This document shows, piece by piece, positions 44,445 through 56,528 of a stretch of 64,000 nucleotides of DNA. The notes beneath the pieces were generated by a model. That model did not search any database. It was not told the origin of the DNA and saw only the letters and a program-made list of their open reading frames with translations. The position numbers and the translations under genes were made by a program. Each line of letters starts with the position of its first letter. Within the stretch, counting starts at the first letter, position 1. The stretch is from Ascidia mentula (taxonomy: Eukaryota > Chordata > Ascidiacea > Phlebobranchia > Ascidiidae), in contig OX387203.1 of NCBI GenBank assembly GCA_947561715.1, forward strand, positions 18,352,001 through 18,416,000, read 5' to 3'.

Positions 44445-47400
44445 TTACAGAGCGGTTTCTGCTTCAACCACATGTAAGTTTTGTCGGTTAGCAACCACAA
44501 CCACATTTTCCTGTTCCTGTGGTTGAGGCCTGAAAACGGGACGTAGGCCATCCCGGACTCTATCATAAAGCAGTTTCGGTGCGTTGGAGTAGATGAGGGG
44601 ATTTAGAGAGCTGTTGATGGGGAGTAGGATGATTGCTGACACAGCGTACATCACTGGAGGCATAGGGATTCCACCGAAGTTTACAAATGCCATGATTGAA
44701 ATTGGAAACCAGCAGAGAAAATCGGTAGTTATCAGTCGGAGGATTTTCTTTTGCATTTCTGCCGAAACAAACAGCATTTCTGGAATAATATGTTTGCAAA
44801 AAGGATTTCGGTTACCTTTGTTTTGTCTTGCCGCCCTTCCATCTCTTGATCTCTCGTTCACTTTCCTGGCACTGGCAGTTGTCTTTTTGTAAATCCACAA
44901 ATATGTAATTGCCATGAACATGAAGGCCATGTAGTTAAGAGTAATAATGGCAATGGAATATCCCCATACCTTGTCGTTGGTCGTTACATACAGTTTGCTA
45001 ATGCAAACGCTGCTGCTGCTGTAATATCTACACACAGATATTTTTGGGGCGACAAAATTGAAGATTTTGCGAGTATAAAAACGTACCCCAAATATCCAGA
45101 AATATCAAATAGCTCAGTGTAATTGTAATCCTCAAGAATATCCATAAAATCCATCCAGGAATTAGCATCATTCACTCGCATGATGGCAGTGTTGTGTACT
45201 TGGGAATCGTTGCTTGTGAAGTTGTGTTGGAAAGTTACAAATCGATCCATGAAGTTATTCATGCCTGTATACGCAGCGCTAGTGTCATTCGAAACTGGTT
45301 TCACCACCAACATTAACGACAATTTCCTACTAGAGAAGTCGACTGCAACATTGTCAAAAAACGGATTCTCATTCATCCAAGCTTTGGTTTCGAACAAATG
45401 TTGAAGTTGAGTTGTGAGTGGAATAAAAGCAATTGTAAACGAGAATGCCCAGGAGAGGATAATGGAAAGGATGACTGTTTTCAATTCCGGTTTTAAGGAT
45501 GTATCGAGTGGCTGAAACAAAAGAAAACATTGACGTGTTTTCATTAAAAGTAATAAGTTTGCAAGCTCGGCGTTCGTTTCAAATCGAGGGATGTGCACAG
45601 TTGTCAGTTCGAATCCCATCGGACTGGAAATTGCTCCTTCTTTCTCTACCCTGTAGTTCCCAAATTGGGCAAAACTGCGTCATTTTAACAATATTCCTTT
45701 TAGTTTCGTTTCTCATGTCAGTCTTAGATTCTAGCGATATCTGTGAGTGTGAAAATAAATAGGTTTCTGGAGACAAAAGATTTCCAGAGAGAAAGTTGTC
45801 GTAAAATTTTGGAAAGGGTCGTCACCGGTTCAACGAAGTTGGCAATAGCTGACTTACCCAAATAAAATTGTTTCACTTACGTTTTTCACAGCATAAAGTC
45901 GGAATATGGTCAACAGAACCATTGTAAACACCGAGGTTTCGCTTGAAAGCAAAACCAATACCCCCATTGTGGTGCAACTTCCGCTTGATCTCCATATAAG
46001 GTCATTGGCACAATAATTTCCGGAGTATCTGACACCAGCGGCGCCCAGCATGATCAGATAAACTCCCATTAGTAGATCGGAAACGGATAGATTCAAAACA
46101 AGCAGATGGTTTGTGCGAAATGCAGCAGATTGTGATTCTGTCGTCGCCAACGTTTTACCTTCCATCGCCATGACAACCTTGAAACATATTAAAGGAATAT
46201 AACACGTGTTCTTATTGTGCAACCAAGACTAAACAAACTTTGTTTATTTTACCAAATTTCCGGCAATGGCGAGCATCCCCATTATCCACACAATGGCTCG
46301 TAGAAATGGGTTTGCAATCAACTCGTATCGTGATGAAAATATGTTTTCATTGATCACTTTTGTATTTGTTGGACACTCGTCTGACCAATCAGAGCAGTCG
46401 CCGACTCCATTGAATTTCTATGTGGAGTAAATTAAAGAAAACTTTGTAGTTAAGTTGGTCATATTGGCGTCTGTAAACAGCACAATGCGAAATTACTGTT
46501 TTGTATGTAATTGGTGAACAACGGAACTATGGAAATTAGACAAAAAATGTGTACTGCAATGTACATGTGTAGTTTTGTATACGTGGAAGGCGTGTGACGC
46601 GTTAATTGGCCAGAAAGGTGGCGAGAAAAATAAGAACTAATTGGTAGACTGGTATTCGTCCTTTTAACATTGGGCGCTTTTAAAGTCTCTTTCATATTGA
46701 CGTAACTTTATTTAATTATGAAATCCGCATCTGTAGTGCGGCTCCCAACTTTTGTGTTGACGGTAAGTCGTTAGTACAGGGTGAACTGAGCGTTTACCGT
46801 AGTTGAGGTTGGGAAATTAGGCGCTAGAAACGGAGAAAAGGTCTTTCCAAATTTCAAAACCTACAACTTCCATACCCGCCCTCCCAATAACTTTAGTCCG
46901 AATTCGGGTTCGCTGAATTAATTTCGGTCACAATAATAACATGCACGGAATCAAAACATCTTTGCTACAGGAAACAAAACTTAAATAATGTTAACATGTG
47001 TTTACCTTCTCTTTCCTAACGAACAATGGATCTTTGTTTTCGCAATAAAACCTCCCGTCCTTTGTGCAGTTTATTTCGTCACTTTGATTATCGCAGTTAA
47101 TTGTGAGGTCACAAACATCCGATGCGTTGACAGAAATCTGTCACAGAAATCTGGGAAATACTTAAACCGTCTTTGTGGTTAACTGTGTGCGAAACATTCA
47201 ACAAAGGACATTATGACAAACAATACTGAACAACAGACACCGATAACTATTTGACTTTTAAAGTCAATATACAGTTTTGAAGCGATTTTGCTCTAATTCT
47301 TGCAATTAATGTGTCTTGAATTTTTTGTGGTTTTTTGTTGACAAAAAATAACTTTACTTTGGCTCCATTTAACGTTGGACAGTAGAATCTTCCTTCCTTT

Positions 47401-48523
47401 GTGCACAATTCTTCTGGATATTCGTCACTTTCATCCTTGCAATCAATGAAACCGTCGCATACTTTGGACATAGGAATATTGAGAAGTCCGTCTTTTGTGT
47501 CGCAGTATTTCCGATGTTTGCAAAGTTGAGGATCTTCATCGTGGTCGAAGTATTGACCTGTTTTTAAGTTGGTTAGCCAACCCCCGCAATCCCGCCTCCC
47601 ATCGCACAGTTGTTTGTTGTCGATCGTCCACCACCACCAACCCTGTGCAAAACACATCACGTGGTTCCTGGTATGTTTTTGTGCGAACAATTTGTTGCTC
47701 ATGATGGAAGGAATATTTTGGTTATTATTTTAAACGAATCTTTTATTAGTTATTGTAACGCTTGTCAGGATTTCGTGGCTGTTACATGAGGTTTTATCAT
47801 TAGCAAGTTTTCAAACAGATTTCTCTGCCACAAATCCGTGAATCCGGTGGCGACAATTCAGCAGTGACCTTAAACTTTTTGCTTGTGTGGCGTAAAAGAC
47901 ACATGACACACAGCACTAACTCTTGTCTTTATGCTTTTTTTGTTCACCTGCGTCGTTTATTTAAATCACTGTTCATTACATATATGCGCACATCACATCG
48001 CACTTTTGTTTATGTTTTCATCTTTTCTCACACTTTATTTTCACACTTTATTTGTTTTTCTACGTTTGCCACGTCGTCCCGTAACGCCTCATTGATTTCA
48101 TGAAAAACCGTTGATTGGTTAATTTACAATTTGGTTTTTACTGAGTATATGCACGTTTTACCGTCATTTTAGCCTGTTTATTAAAGAAAAGCGTATTTAG
48201 CGAGAGAGACTTTAGCTTCAGTGGTAAACCGTTACTGCGGGGTCCGGGTCCAGGTAGAAAATAAATCCTTGCAAACTCAATTTGTCAGGTAACAGTGGCC
48301 ATGTGGGACACCTAGAAACGTCCCACAAAACACTGACAGGAACAAACGTCATGATAGCAAACTTGTTCGGGATTTTTATACCTGGGAATGTGATCACGAT
48401 GTGATTGTCATGCATTACAACATGTTTATTTCTCAAAAGTTTTGTTATAGTTTTTACATCAACCAGGTAAAAAACAAAGAATATGGCAAAATAAGCTTGA
48501 CGAACAAATACAATTTGTGACAA
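44445..48523 (-). CDS. LDLa-domain G-protein-coupled receptor, GRL101/RXFP-like, seven exons
   Basis: Exons 48523-48236, 47642-47358, 47137-47006, 46417-46253, 46177-45881, 45511-45087 and 45018-44445 join in phase to 722 codons. Order: signal peptide (MSQIVFVRQAYFAIFFVFYL), an unassigned region, and about three LDLa modules (CDGRRDC; CDGFIDCKDESDE; CDLTINCDNQSDEINC; GDCSDWSDEC). Then comes NIFSSRYELIANPFLRAIVW entering TM1 (...MLAIAGNLVV), TM2 (LLVLNLSVSDLLMGVYL), TM3, TM4, a long second loop with N-glycosylation sites, TM5, TM6 and TM7 (NSSLNPLIYSNAPKLL). The SRYELI.NPFLR lead into TM1 and NPxxY place it with snail GRL101 and relaxin-family LGRs. It has no leucine-rich repeats between the LDLa modules and TM1, and its DRY motif reads FRLY. 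The first exon is the least certain: it rests on phase 0 agreement and the signal peptide. Confidence 0.85.
47720..48235. other. Probable first intron of the GPCR
   Basis: It lies between the proposed first exon (donor GCA|GTAACG at 48236) and the second (acceptor TTTTGCACAG at 47643). No other feature was seen. Confidence 0.5.
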
Positions 48524-48865
48524 AAGCGAGAATTAAATCTTAAACGTGTGGAATGTGACGACGAAATTGACTTTTCACGCGACTCCTCTTTCAAACTCTC
48601 GCCGTGGTCGAAGTACTTTAAGTACCCACAAAATTCTGCCTCTTATTTTTGTGGCAATTGTTAAACATGTAGGTATCACAAATCAGTACTACATGTCGTT
48701 TAGTGCAACCCAAACACCACATAAATTCCACGCTGTCAACTTTGCACAATAATTGTCTGTGGAAACTCGGTACAAGCACGAGTTCTAACTGTTAACGACC
48801 TTGAAGGTATTTCTTTAGTAATGTAATAGGAATTTGTTAATAATTATTATCACGTATTGAAGTCT

Positions 48866-49052
48866 TAATAATGTATTAAAATCCAAACACAGCAATCTTC
48901 AGACAGCTCAGATCGATTTATTTAGAGAAAAATATATTTCGCCTAAAACGGCATCATCAGTTTCTCCATTTTTAGGCGAAATATATTTTTCTCTAAATAA
49001 ATCGATCTGAGCTGTCTGAAGATTGCTGTGTTTGGATTTTAATACATTATTA
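48866..49052. repeat. Perfect 83-bp inverted repeat with hammerhead-like core
   Basis: Arms 48866-48948 and 48970-49052 are exact reverse complements (83 of 83) with a 21-bp centre. Read on the minus strand the centre gives CTGATGATGCC followed by GTTTTAGGCGAAATATA, so a GCC/GGC stem lies between CTGATGA and GAAA. Each arm contains TAAATAAATC and GAGCTGTCTGAAG, shared with the 12.36 and 15.5 kb members. Confidence 0.92.
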
Positions 49053-49107
49053 TTGATACGGTGTGCGATCGACAGCCTGCCAGGGGCCTTTGGTTTTTTT
49101 GATCCAG
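49053..49107. repeat. Segment shared with 12468-12520
   Basis: GATACGGTGTGCGATCGACA, CCTGCCAGGGGCCTTTGG and a T-run then TGATCCAG occur at both sites, each time directly next to a GGCGAAATATA element. At 12.5 kb this lies 3' of the gypsy integrase remnant, so it may be the end of that retroelement. Confidence 0.75.
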
Positions 49108-49109
49108 AT

Positions 49110-50710
49110 TTGATTTACTAATCACATTGGTATTGAAGTCTTGTTCGAATTTTTGCAAAATAAAACTTTGAAATTTTTTTTCAATGTTTCAGATAAGCAA
49201 TCTTGCATGCGAAGCCAGTTTTACTCCCCACTACATCCCATAGTTGGTTTTGAGCAATGGGATGGTATTCCAAACTTTGAGCTTTCAAAATTAAGTAAAT
49301 TACAAACAGTAACGATATTACTGGGATGTTTGCTACGACGGTGAAGTTCGGTATTACGATGGCTCAACCTTTTCCGGGTTCGTACATCTTCCGTAAAGAT
49401 TATGGCAAAGCGAGATGCGACGGAAGTCATATCCACCCTAGAGCAGCCGAATACAACGCGCTTTGGAGGAATTAATTGAACCCTGCGTTTCTTAGCAACG
49501 AAGTAGGTGTAGTGTGGTTATTGTGATGATGTCAGTCAACGTTGCCCACCAGTATATTACAACGTCTGTACAACGTAATCTTTTTACATGCAATAGTGTT
49601 TGAAGTGATCGCGATGGCGCCATAGACAGGAAAATTTTTGATTGGAATAAATGGATGGTCTCGGTACTGTGACATTGTCGTATCTAACACAAACATCTTC
49701 GAGACACAGGTATTCATGTAATTGCGCAGTGTGACGTTCTTTGATCATATAAGAATGAAGAATTAAAAAATCTTTTCATTGTGCTTCGTGGATTAGTTCG
49801 CTTTGAAACGAACAACTTTAATTGCAAAACCAGAACATTGGTTGTAACTCGGTTCATGTCTCTGATTGTTGGTTTGTTCCACAGTAGTTTAGAAAACTAC
49901 AGGCACCAAAGCATGAAGGTAAAAAATATTCATTGTGTTCGACTGCGTAAACATTGTTGCAAACGTTTGTTTAAACTGGAGTTTGTCCAGCAAGTGAGTA
50001 AGTACAATGTGTTGGTAAGAACCTACAAATGTACGTAAACAACTAAACCATTTTCATTTAGTCTGGTGAACTGACTTCCGACTAAAAGGAAGTTATGTAT
50101 TCTCACTTACCTCACACCACCACTCCCCCTGTATGTAGTTGGTTGTTGTTGTTGAGCAGTCGTTCTTCACTTCCTCATCCACACTGAAAATATTTGACTG
50201 TTTCGTGTTTATTTTATATTTAAAATCTCAAATTGAATGCAGATGATATTTACTTGCGACTCCTGTAGTAATTAAACAAACATTTTTGAAACCCATACAG
50301 GGGAATTCAGCTCAGAACTGAACCAAAATTACGAAAGGAAGTTTGACCTCCAAACACCTGCTGCACTCCACTGAAGCAAAAATGCCTCACGCTGGATTTG
50401 TTCTCTTGTGATAACATCAATAGTATGTCAAGAAATATAAACAATACCAAAGATTCGCTTTATCCTAATTGGTTTTAAAACACGGTAGCTGAAGAACCCA
50501 AACATATTGAAACCACTTTAACCCAACAAATAAAACTGTCAACTTGGTACAAAGCAAATTTCCCATGCTTGGTTGCCCATTATTGAAACACTGTTACGTC
50601 ACAAAGTTTGGTGGCTTGTAGTGCCTAGATATGCGATGACTTGCATTTAAAGTCTTTTTCGATTACAAATACTTTGTAATCAAGGCCCAAAACATCTTTA
50701 TGATGTCATA
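49110..50710. other. No gene seen
   Basis: Only short frames (for example plus 49781-50038) with no motif or paralogue. It is unrelated to the region left of the other D1 copy (1-1540). Confidence 0.4.
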
Positions 50711-50714
50711 ACAG

Positions 50715-51692
50715 TAAAGGCCCGTTTACACTACAGACGATTCCGTGTTTGTTTTATTGTGCGCGCGTGCTGAGTTGTGCTGGGATGGGATGTGCCGGTC
50801 TGTGCTAGGATGTGCTCGCTTTTGCTCGACGAGCATCAATTCGGGCACAGTTGGGCACATTTCAGCACACATTGATGCGAAAGTGCAAGGCGACTGCCTA
50901 AAAATGTCGGACGTATATTATTTTGGTTTATGGTTGTGTGATGTGACCGCGTTTGACATGTGAGCGATTGTTTTGAGCGCACGAAATGGTGCCGTAACTG
51001 AATTACAAAGTGGTGTGTGGAACGGCATCTCAGCGGGATGTTGCTATGGAAAACCATTGTCCTGTTTAAATTTTACCATCTTTGTTTTGATTATCTGTAG
51101 TGCTACCTTGCGTCGCAAAAAAATTGTAAAACAGTAACTGCCTTAAGTATGTAACACAGCACATGCCGTAAGTATGTAACACAGTACATGGCTTAAGTAT
51201 GTAACACAGTACATTCCTTAAGTATGTAACACAGCACATGCCGTAAGTATGTAACACAGCACATGCCTTAAGTATGTAACACAGCACATGCCTTCAGTAT
51301 GTAACACAGCACATGCCTTAAGTATGTAACACAGCACATGCCTTAAGTATGTAACACAGTACATTCCTTAAGTATGTAACACAGCACATGCCGTAAGTAT
51401 GTAACACAGTACATGGCTTAAGTATGTAACACAGTACATGTCTTTAGTAAGTAACACAGTACATGCCTTTTGTTGAAGAATATGTACAGCCAATAGCAAC
51501 AACTTCAATTTGTGCCTATAATAACGCTGGCAGGGCCGAGAAATGCAAGGCAAGAGTCCTTAAAAATTATCAACGTAACTTGTCATTTGCACTTGTCGGT
51601 TTCGTGTTCGATTATTCCAGTAGTGTAAACACCGTGTGTGCCAGACTGTGCTGTGCCGTTCCAAACTGTGTTCGTGTGTTAACGGGCCTTTA
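50715..51692. mobile_element. DNA element with TAAAGGCCCGTTTACAC inverted ends
   Basis: The left end TAAAGGCCCGTTTACAC (50715-50731) and right end GTGTTAACGGGCCTTTA (51676-51692) are inverted repeats with one mismatch. The interior has inverted TGTGC-rich zones near each end, a segment shared with 1560-1860, and a 25-bp minisatellite. No transposase frame is present, so it is non-autonomous. A TA target duplication is possible. Confidence 0.7.
51137..51465. repeat. 25-bp minisatellite, about 13 units
   Basis: The unit is TGCCTTAAGTATGTAACACA followed by GCACA, repeated head to tail with single-base variants (CCTTAAG/CCGTAAG/GGCTTAAG; GCACA/GTACA). The left D1 copy has only about three units at 1857-1935, so the array expanded here or contracted there after duplication. 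The long minus frames through it (CVLHTYGMCCVTYL repeats) are by-products of the repeat. Confidence 0.92.
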
Positions 51693-51890
51693 AGGAATGT
51701 GTATTTTTCCTGCAGCGGCGAAACACATCCTTAACACCTGCATTAGTTTATGAGTCGTGGCAATGAAAACAAGTCATGTAGTATTTACAGACACTTAACA
51801 CATCTTACACTATTGCAAGTCATAGATTCCTAGTTACGCAATGGATGTCAGTGGTTTCAATCCAAAGAATAAACTAAGCTTTATCTCTTA

Positions 51891-53463
51891 CTAATGAAAT
51901 TTGCCACAATCTTTGGTTTTCCCACTTTGACAAAAACATTCATCACTTTTATCCGGACAGTCGGTGACGTCATCACACACATTTGACTTTGAGATGATCA
52001 TTGGGTCATTTGTACATTGAAAACATGAACGATGATTAAATGTCTGAGAACTTCGAATGTCTCTGCAAATGAAGTCCATTCTATTTGAATAAGAACTGAT
52101 GATGCTTTTAGCGAAACATGTTTTCTTTACAATAAACTGCGTTTGACACGAGGTTATTTATATTGTAACATTACAAGTCCATTCTGTCTTATCTTAACTG
52201 GAAGATACTTTCAACCAACCACAACGTTTCATCAGTACCTGGCATCTCCATTCTCCGAGGTGTAACACAAATCAGATTTATCATCACAATCGGCAATGCC
52301 GTCCCATAGAAACATCTGCGGAAGATTGCAATTCCTGCCATTCCGAACACATTGGAATCCATGTCCATTATTCCAGTGTTGGAAAGCTGGGCAGTCATTG
52401 CAAGGATCGCCATCACAAACAGTCGAACGTTTCCAACAAGCTGAATTCGGACACTGGAAGTGGGAGGGGCAGAGGTACTCACATGGGGAATTCCCCAAAC
52501 AATGAGCGAGCTTGTCGCAGATTTCATTTTTTGAGTTACAGGAAATGTTGGTTTGATCCAATGTGTTGTAACAGACTCCATTGTTGTCGAAACAATTACA
52601 ACGTGGTTTTGAACTAAATAAACATGATAGTTTATTTCCATCAACGAAATAAAAGGTCTTTTCAAACCTACCCAAAATACACTTTCGTGTTCTTGATGCA
52701 TTGCTCATGGAATTTTCCATCACAATTGCATTCATCACTCATATCAGGGCAATCTATGACGTCATCACAAACACTTGACCTTGAGATGATCATGGAGTCA
52801 TTTTTACATTGGAAACACAATCCTTCTTTCAGGGATGATGTATTACGAATATCTCTGCAATAATAAATTTGTTTACAGAAGCAATATTTTACCACACGCA
52901 AGCAGTTATCGCCGTTCTTCTTAACATTTATAGCCATAAAAACACTAAGCTCATTTCACTAAAACTACATTCATCTTTGCAAATGTTTCAGTATTTCCGT
53001 TTTCACTGCATTAGGAAGAGTGACGCCGAATAATATTAAGATCCGGAGCACAGAGGGAGAGGTTAGCCTGGGTCAGTGCTGGCAAGTACGCATATGCAAA
53101 ACACAATCAAAAACGAAATACCTGACATCTCCATTCTCCGAGGTGTAACACAAATCAGATTTATCATCACAATCGGCAATGCCGTCCCATAGAAACATCT
53201 GCGGAAGATTGCAATTCCTGCCATTCCGAACACATTTGAACCCATATCCATTATTCCAGTGTTGGAAAGCTGGGCAGTCATTGCAAGGATCGCCATCACA
53301 AACAGTCGAACGTTTCCAACAAGCTGAATTCGGACACTGGAAGTGGGAGGGGCAGATGTCACACAGCGTTTTCCCAACACATTGGATGATTCCTTTGCAA
53401 AACTCCTTCACTCTTAGGGCGCATACTTGGTTTGAATCCTGTGAGTCAAACTTGTTGTCGCAA
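51891..53463 (-). CDS. LDLa-repeat protein, four 3' exons (right D1 copy)
   Basis: Exons 53463-53122, 52854-52672, 52613-52239 and 52062-51891 have exactly the lengths of the left copy (342, 183, 375, 172), the same phase 2 junctions and the same stop. Domain order is the same: two pairs of a CWKRSTVCDGDPCNDC module and an LDLa module (CDDVIDCPDMSDEC; CDDVTDCPDKSDEC). All frames are open, so both D1 copies of this part could be functional. The first and third exons resemble each other more in shared single-base states than either resembles its counterpart in the other D1 copy. The 5' end is missing; the signal-peptide/LDLa exons at 56528-56218 are candidates. Confidence 0.82.
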
Positions 53464-53938
53464 CTGTAACAATAGCAATGTATTATGTCATATAACAATA
53501 GTTTCGGGAAATTTTTGTTTGTAAATGTTTAAAACATGAAGAGTCGTCATGGCGGATTATCTGTAAATGTTAGGTTTGGTTTTAAATAAACCAGATTAAT
53601 GCCAACTAGTCATGCACGATTGTGTATGTAGATGTGTGAATAACAATACACAATCTATGACTTCACAATAATTTCGCGTAACATCTGCCGAAAAAAACTA
53701 ATAGAAAGCAAATTGAAGCCAATATTATAAATTCTGTGAGCTGTAAACTGTTGACCAAAAGTCCGCTTTAACCCTGAGAACGAACTTTTTGAGTTGATGA
53801 AAGGACTTAAGATGACCATAATGTGTACGGTGGCAAGAGAGATAATACAAGCATCAGTACTCGCCCATTAGATTAAGACCTCAGAGGCGATCGCAGCTTC
53901 GCTCGTCCAAACGACAGAAGCCCGACTCGTATCCCATC

Positions 53939-54229
53939 ATGGGTTCAAATCTCGGTAAGATACCGCCAACAACTCCAGTGGTTCCTACTGAAGCATCCAC
54001 GCAACCAGTTGCCACATCCACCCCAAAGTCAACCATGCGGGACGACGGCATTACCGAAATGCGGTCTCGCAAATGGAAGAAAACACCGTACTGCCACACT
54101 ACATACGCAACATCAGGCAAGCATCTTAAATGTCTATGTGGCAAAGTACATTCAAAATACCGCTGTGACGACTGGGCTCCGGATGAAGCCCATCCCGTTG
54201 TTACAGCACAAACTGCCAGTGTTTATTGA
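53939..54229 (+). other. Conserved small ORF region (right copy)
   Basis: This keeps the frame of 4918-5225 and ends with a TGA after ...SVY. It begins at a tRNA-like B box (GGGTTCAAATC). It contains KCLCGKVHSKYRCDDW, a short Cys/basic segment. The family is unknown, and mobile-element origin is possible. Confidence 0.35.
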
Positions 54230-54249
54230 TTAGTTGAACATGTAGCACA

Positions 54250-55240
54250 TGTTATATTCTAATGCATGATAAGAAAGTTGTGTGTAATATGGCAATAATT
54301 ACAAGGCAATAATGCTAAATGAATTCAACACAACCTGTTTTTAATCAGCCAATATCTTGTTCTTTTGTTATAGTTTTTGACAATGGCGCCTACTTCGTAC
54401 ACACGTGTGTGCATTTAGGACTTCCGGTCCAATCCTCTTAAACTCGGTGCCTCTACAGGGATTGGTTGTTACGACGGGGTCAACATCCCCCCCTCTTTGC
54501 TGACCTCACACTCTCCTTCAAAACAATATTGCAAACACCTACTACTGAAAACACATTCTTGAACTCACTTCTGCACACACACTTGAAATCTTTAAACACC
54601 TATTTCACAACTGCCCATCCATCCATATCTTATAACCCTGGTAAAAAACACCCTCAACGCACTTCTTCTTAACTTTCCCAAACTCCCACAACCTAACACA
54701 CCCCACGCCACAACCCTTCTGAACAACTCTATGTTGCCATACCATTAGGAAACCCGTAACTGAATCCGCAATGACCCCCGCCCATTGAACAAGATCCCCA
54801 ACACCTAATCCAGTCCCTTAAACCGTCCATCAACTTAAGCTCGTAATCCAGCGGAACAGGAACAACACCTTTCCTGAAGGCGTCCTGGCCGATGTCAAAC
54901 ATTCTATAAATATAAATTAATTATGCTTTCCTCCACCCCATTCTTACATCCGCAAAAGTTAACCCTGTGACATTACTTAACTTGTTTTTTTTGTTCTTCA
55001 CGTTTAACATAACTTCCTCTTTCTGGCGTTTCCGTTTCTATCCTCTTTACTCTTCTCCCACATTTTTCTTTCAATGTAATATTATGTAACATGTGTTTTC
55101 CGTTTTTTGCCATCGTTTAAATTATTTCTGTTTCTATTCCTTTGTGTAATTTTTTGTGTGATATTCGTGGTGGCGGATTAGTTTTCCGAGAAAAAGAAAT
55201 GAAACAGTGGCCATCTGTCTCACATCTGTCTCGACTCACA
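54250..55240. other. Pyrimidine-rich noncoding part of D1 (right copy)
   Basis: Counterpart of 5300-6250. No frame is kept between the copies. Confidence 0.5.
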
Positions 55241-56217
55241 TGCGACGGGAATATTTAAAAGGTGGTCGAATTTTGGTGAAGTTTCCTGTATATTTTCGCA
55301 GAACCATGTTTGCTGCTTGAGATCGAGTTGGGCAGAAAACCTACGTGGGGTTTCTGCGGCGTCGCATTTAAGGTAGTTCGCGTAGTTGTGTTGGATTACC
55401 GAAGAAATAAAGTACGCATTTCACAAACAAAAGCTTTTACGTCGGTATGTGCGCCAGGTACTGAATTTACAAGAAAGTAAATCAGAATAACATTAAATAC
55501 GTGCCTGTTGTAAGTGGGTACACACTTTTCATGCGCTATAATAGTCAATTACTTTTGGAAGTAAATGCGTTGTGATTGTAACGTATTTATACCTCCTACA
55601 TTACTAAAAATATTTTAACTTTCGTTCTGCGTCAAAAATGTTTCACTGAGGAAACCAGTTGTAAAGGCACTGAATGTTGCTTCTTCGTATTGACGAAAAA
55701 TACCACGTGTGAGGTAATAATGCCACGTGTTACGTAACAATGTGCTACGTGTTTGGTAACAATGCTCATTTTGAAAACAATGTGTTAAACAGGCGAACCT
55801 AAAACTTTTAGTTTTCTCGGTAAATTATGCAAAAAGATTGACGATTACGTTTATTTAAAATTTTGTAAAGTCAACGCAAACTGTGATGCGATCAACGTGT
55901 TGGCCACCCCTGATATAAACATTTACTTATCTTAGATTAACTCTTTGCGCCACCAACTGGCCAATTCGTGCCTCAATAACATTATTGTTACGTGGGAGTG
56001 TTTCGCAATCAATAATTTCCTTTCAACAATTAATTAAAAACACTTCTGAACATGTGGGGTTTTGAAATTGCCTTATTTGACCCGACTTTATTATAAACTG
56101 TTCAAAATTGTTTATTTCAATTAAAGTCAAACCCTGATAACATCCTCTATTGGTTGGTCAACACTAATACAACGAATGTAGGGAACATATTTAAGTGCTT
56201 TCACCTCATGTAAGTAC

Positions 56218-56528
56218 CGGTGAGGTTTTCAGGATAAGTGGGAAAGTTGTCAGGTTTCTCATCACTTCCGTCCCTGCAACCTCGGAAACTATCACCATCA
56301 CAAAACCACCCAGCCCACACCTCCCTCCCATCATCGCAAGTGAACCCTGCACAAAACACATGAACCTAAATCGATTTGATATCCATCAAAATTTGGAAAA
56401 CTAACGAATATATTAACTTAATTGAGAGTTTATGATTTGTAACAAAATACTTACTTTCGCCACCTTTATACACTGCTGAAGCAATTGTGATGAATGAGAG
56501 CAGGATTTCAACCACTCTCAACCAATAC
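56218..56528 (-). CDS. Signal peptide and LDLa exon pair (right D1 copy, intact)
   Basis: Exon 56528-56455 gives YWLRVVEILLSFITIASA, a signal peptide, and ends GAAA|GTAAGT. Exon 56346-56218 follows TTTTGTGCAG and encodes a full LDLa module: FTCDDGREVWAGWFCDGDSF followed by RGCRDGSDE, ending ACCG|GTACTT in phase 1. The left copy is frameshifted in this module. The first exon begins with one G that completes a codon, so the initiator may be AT|G across an intron. Whether it joins the LDLa exons at 53463 is open: the phase requires another exon between. Confidence 0.65.

Noticed and set aside
51066..51553. Long minus-strand frames with repeated CVLHTYGMCCVTYL
   Set aside because: They only reflect the 25-bp minisatellite, whose unit length is not a multiple of three; no splice or start context supports them.
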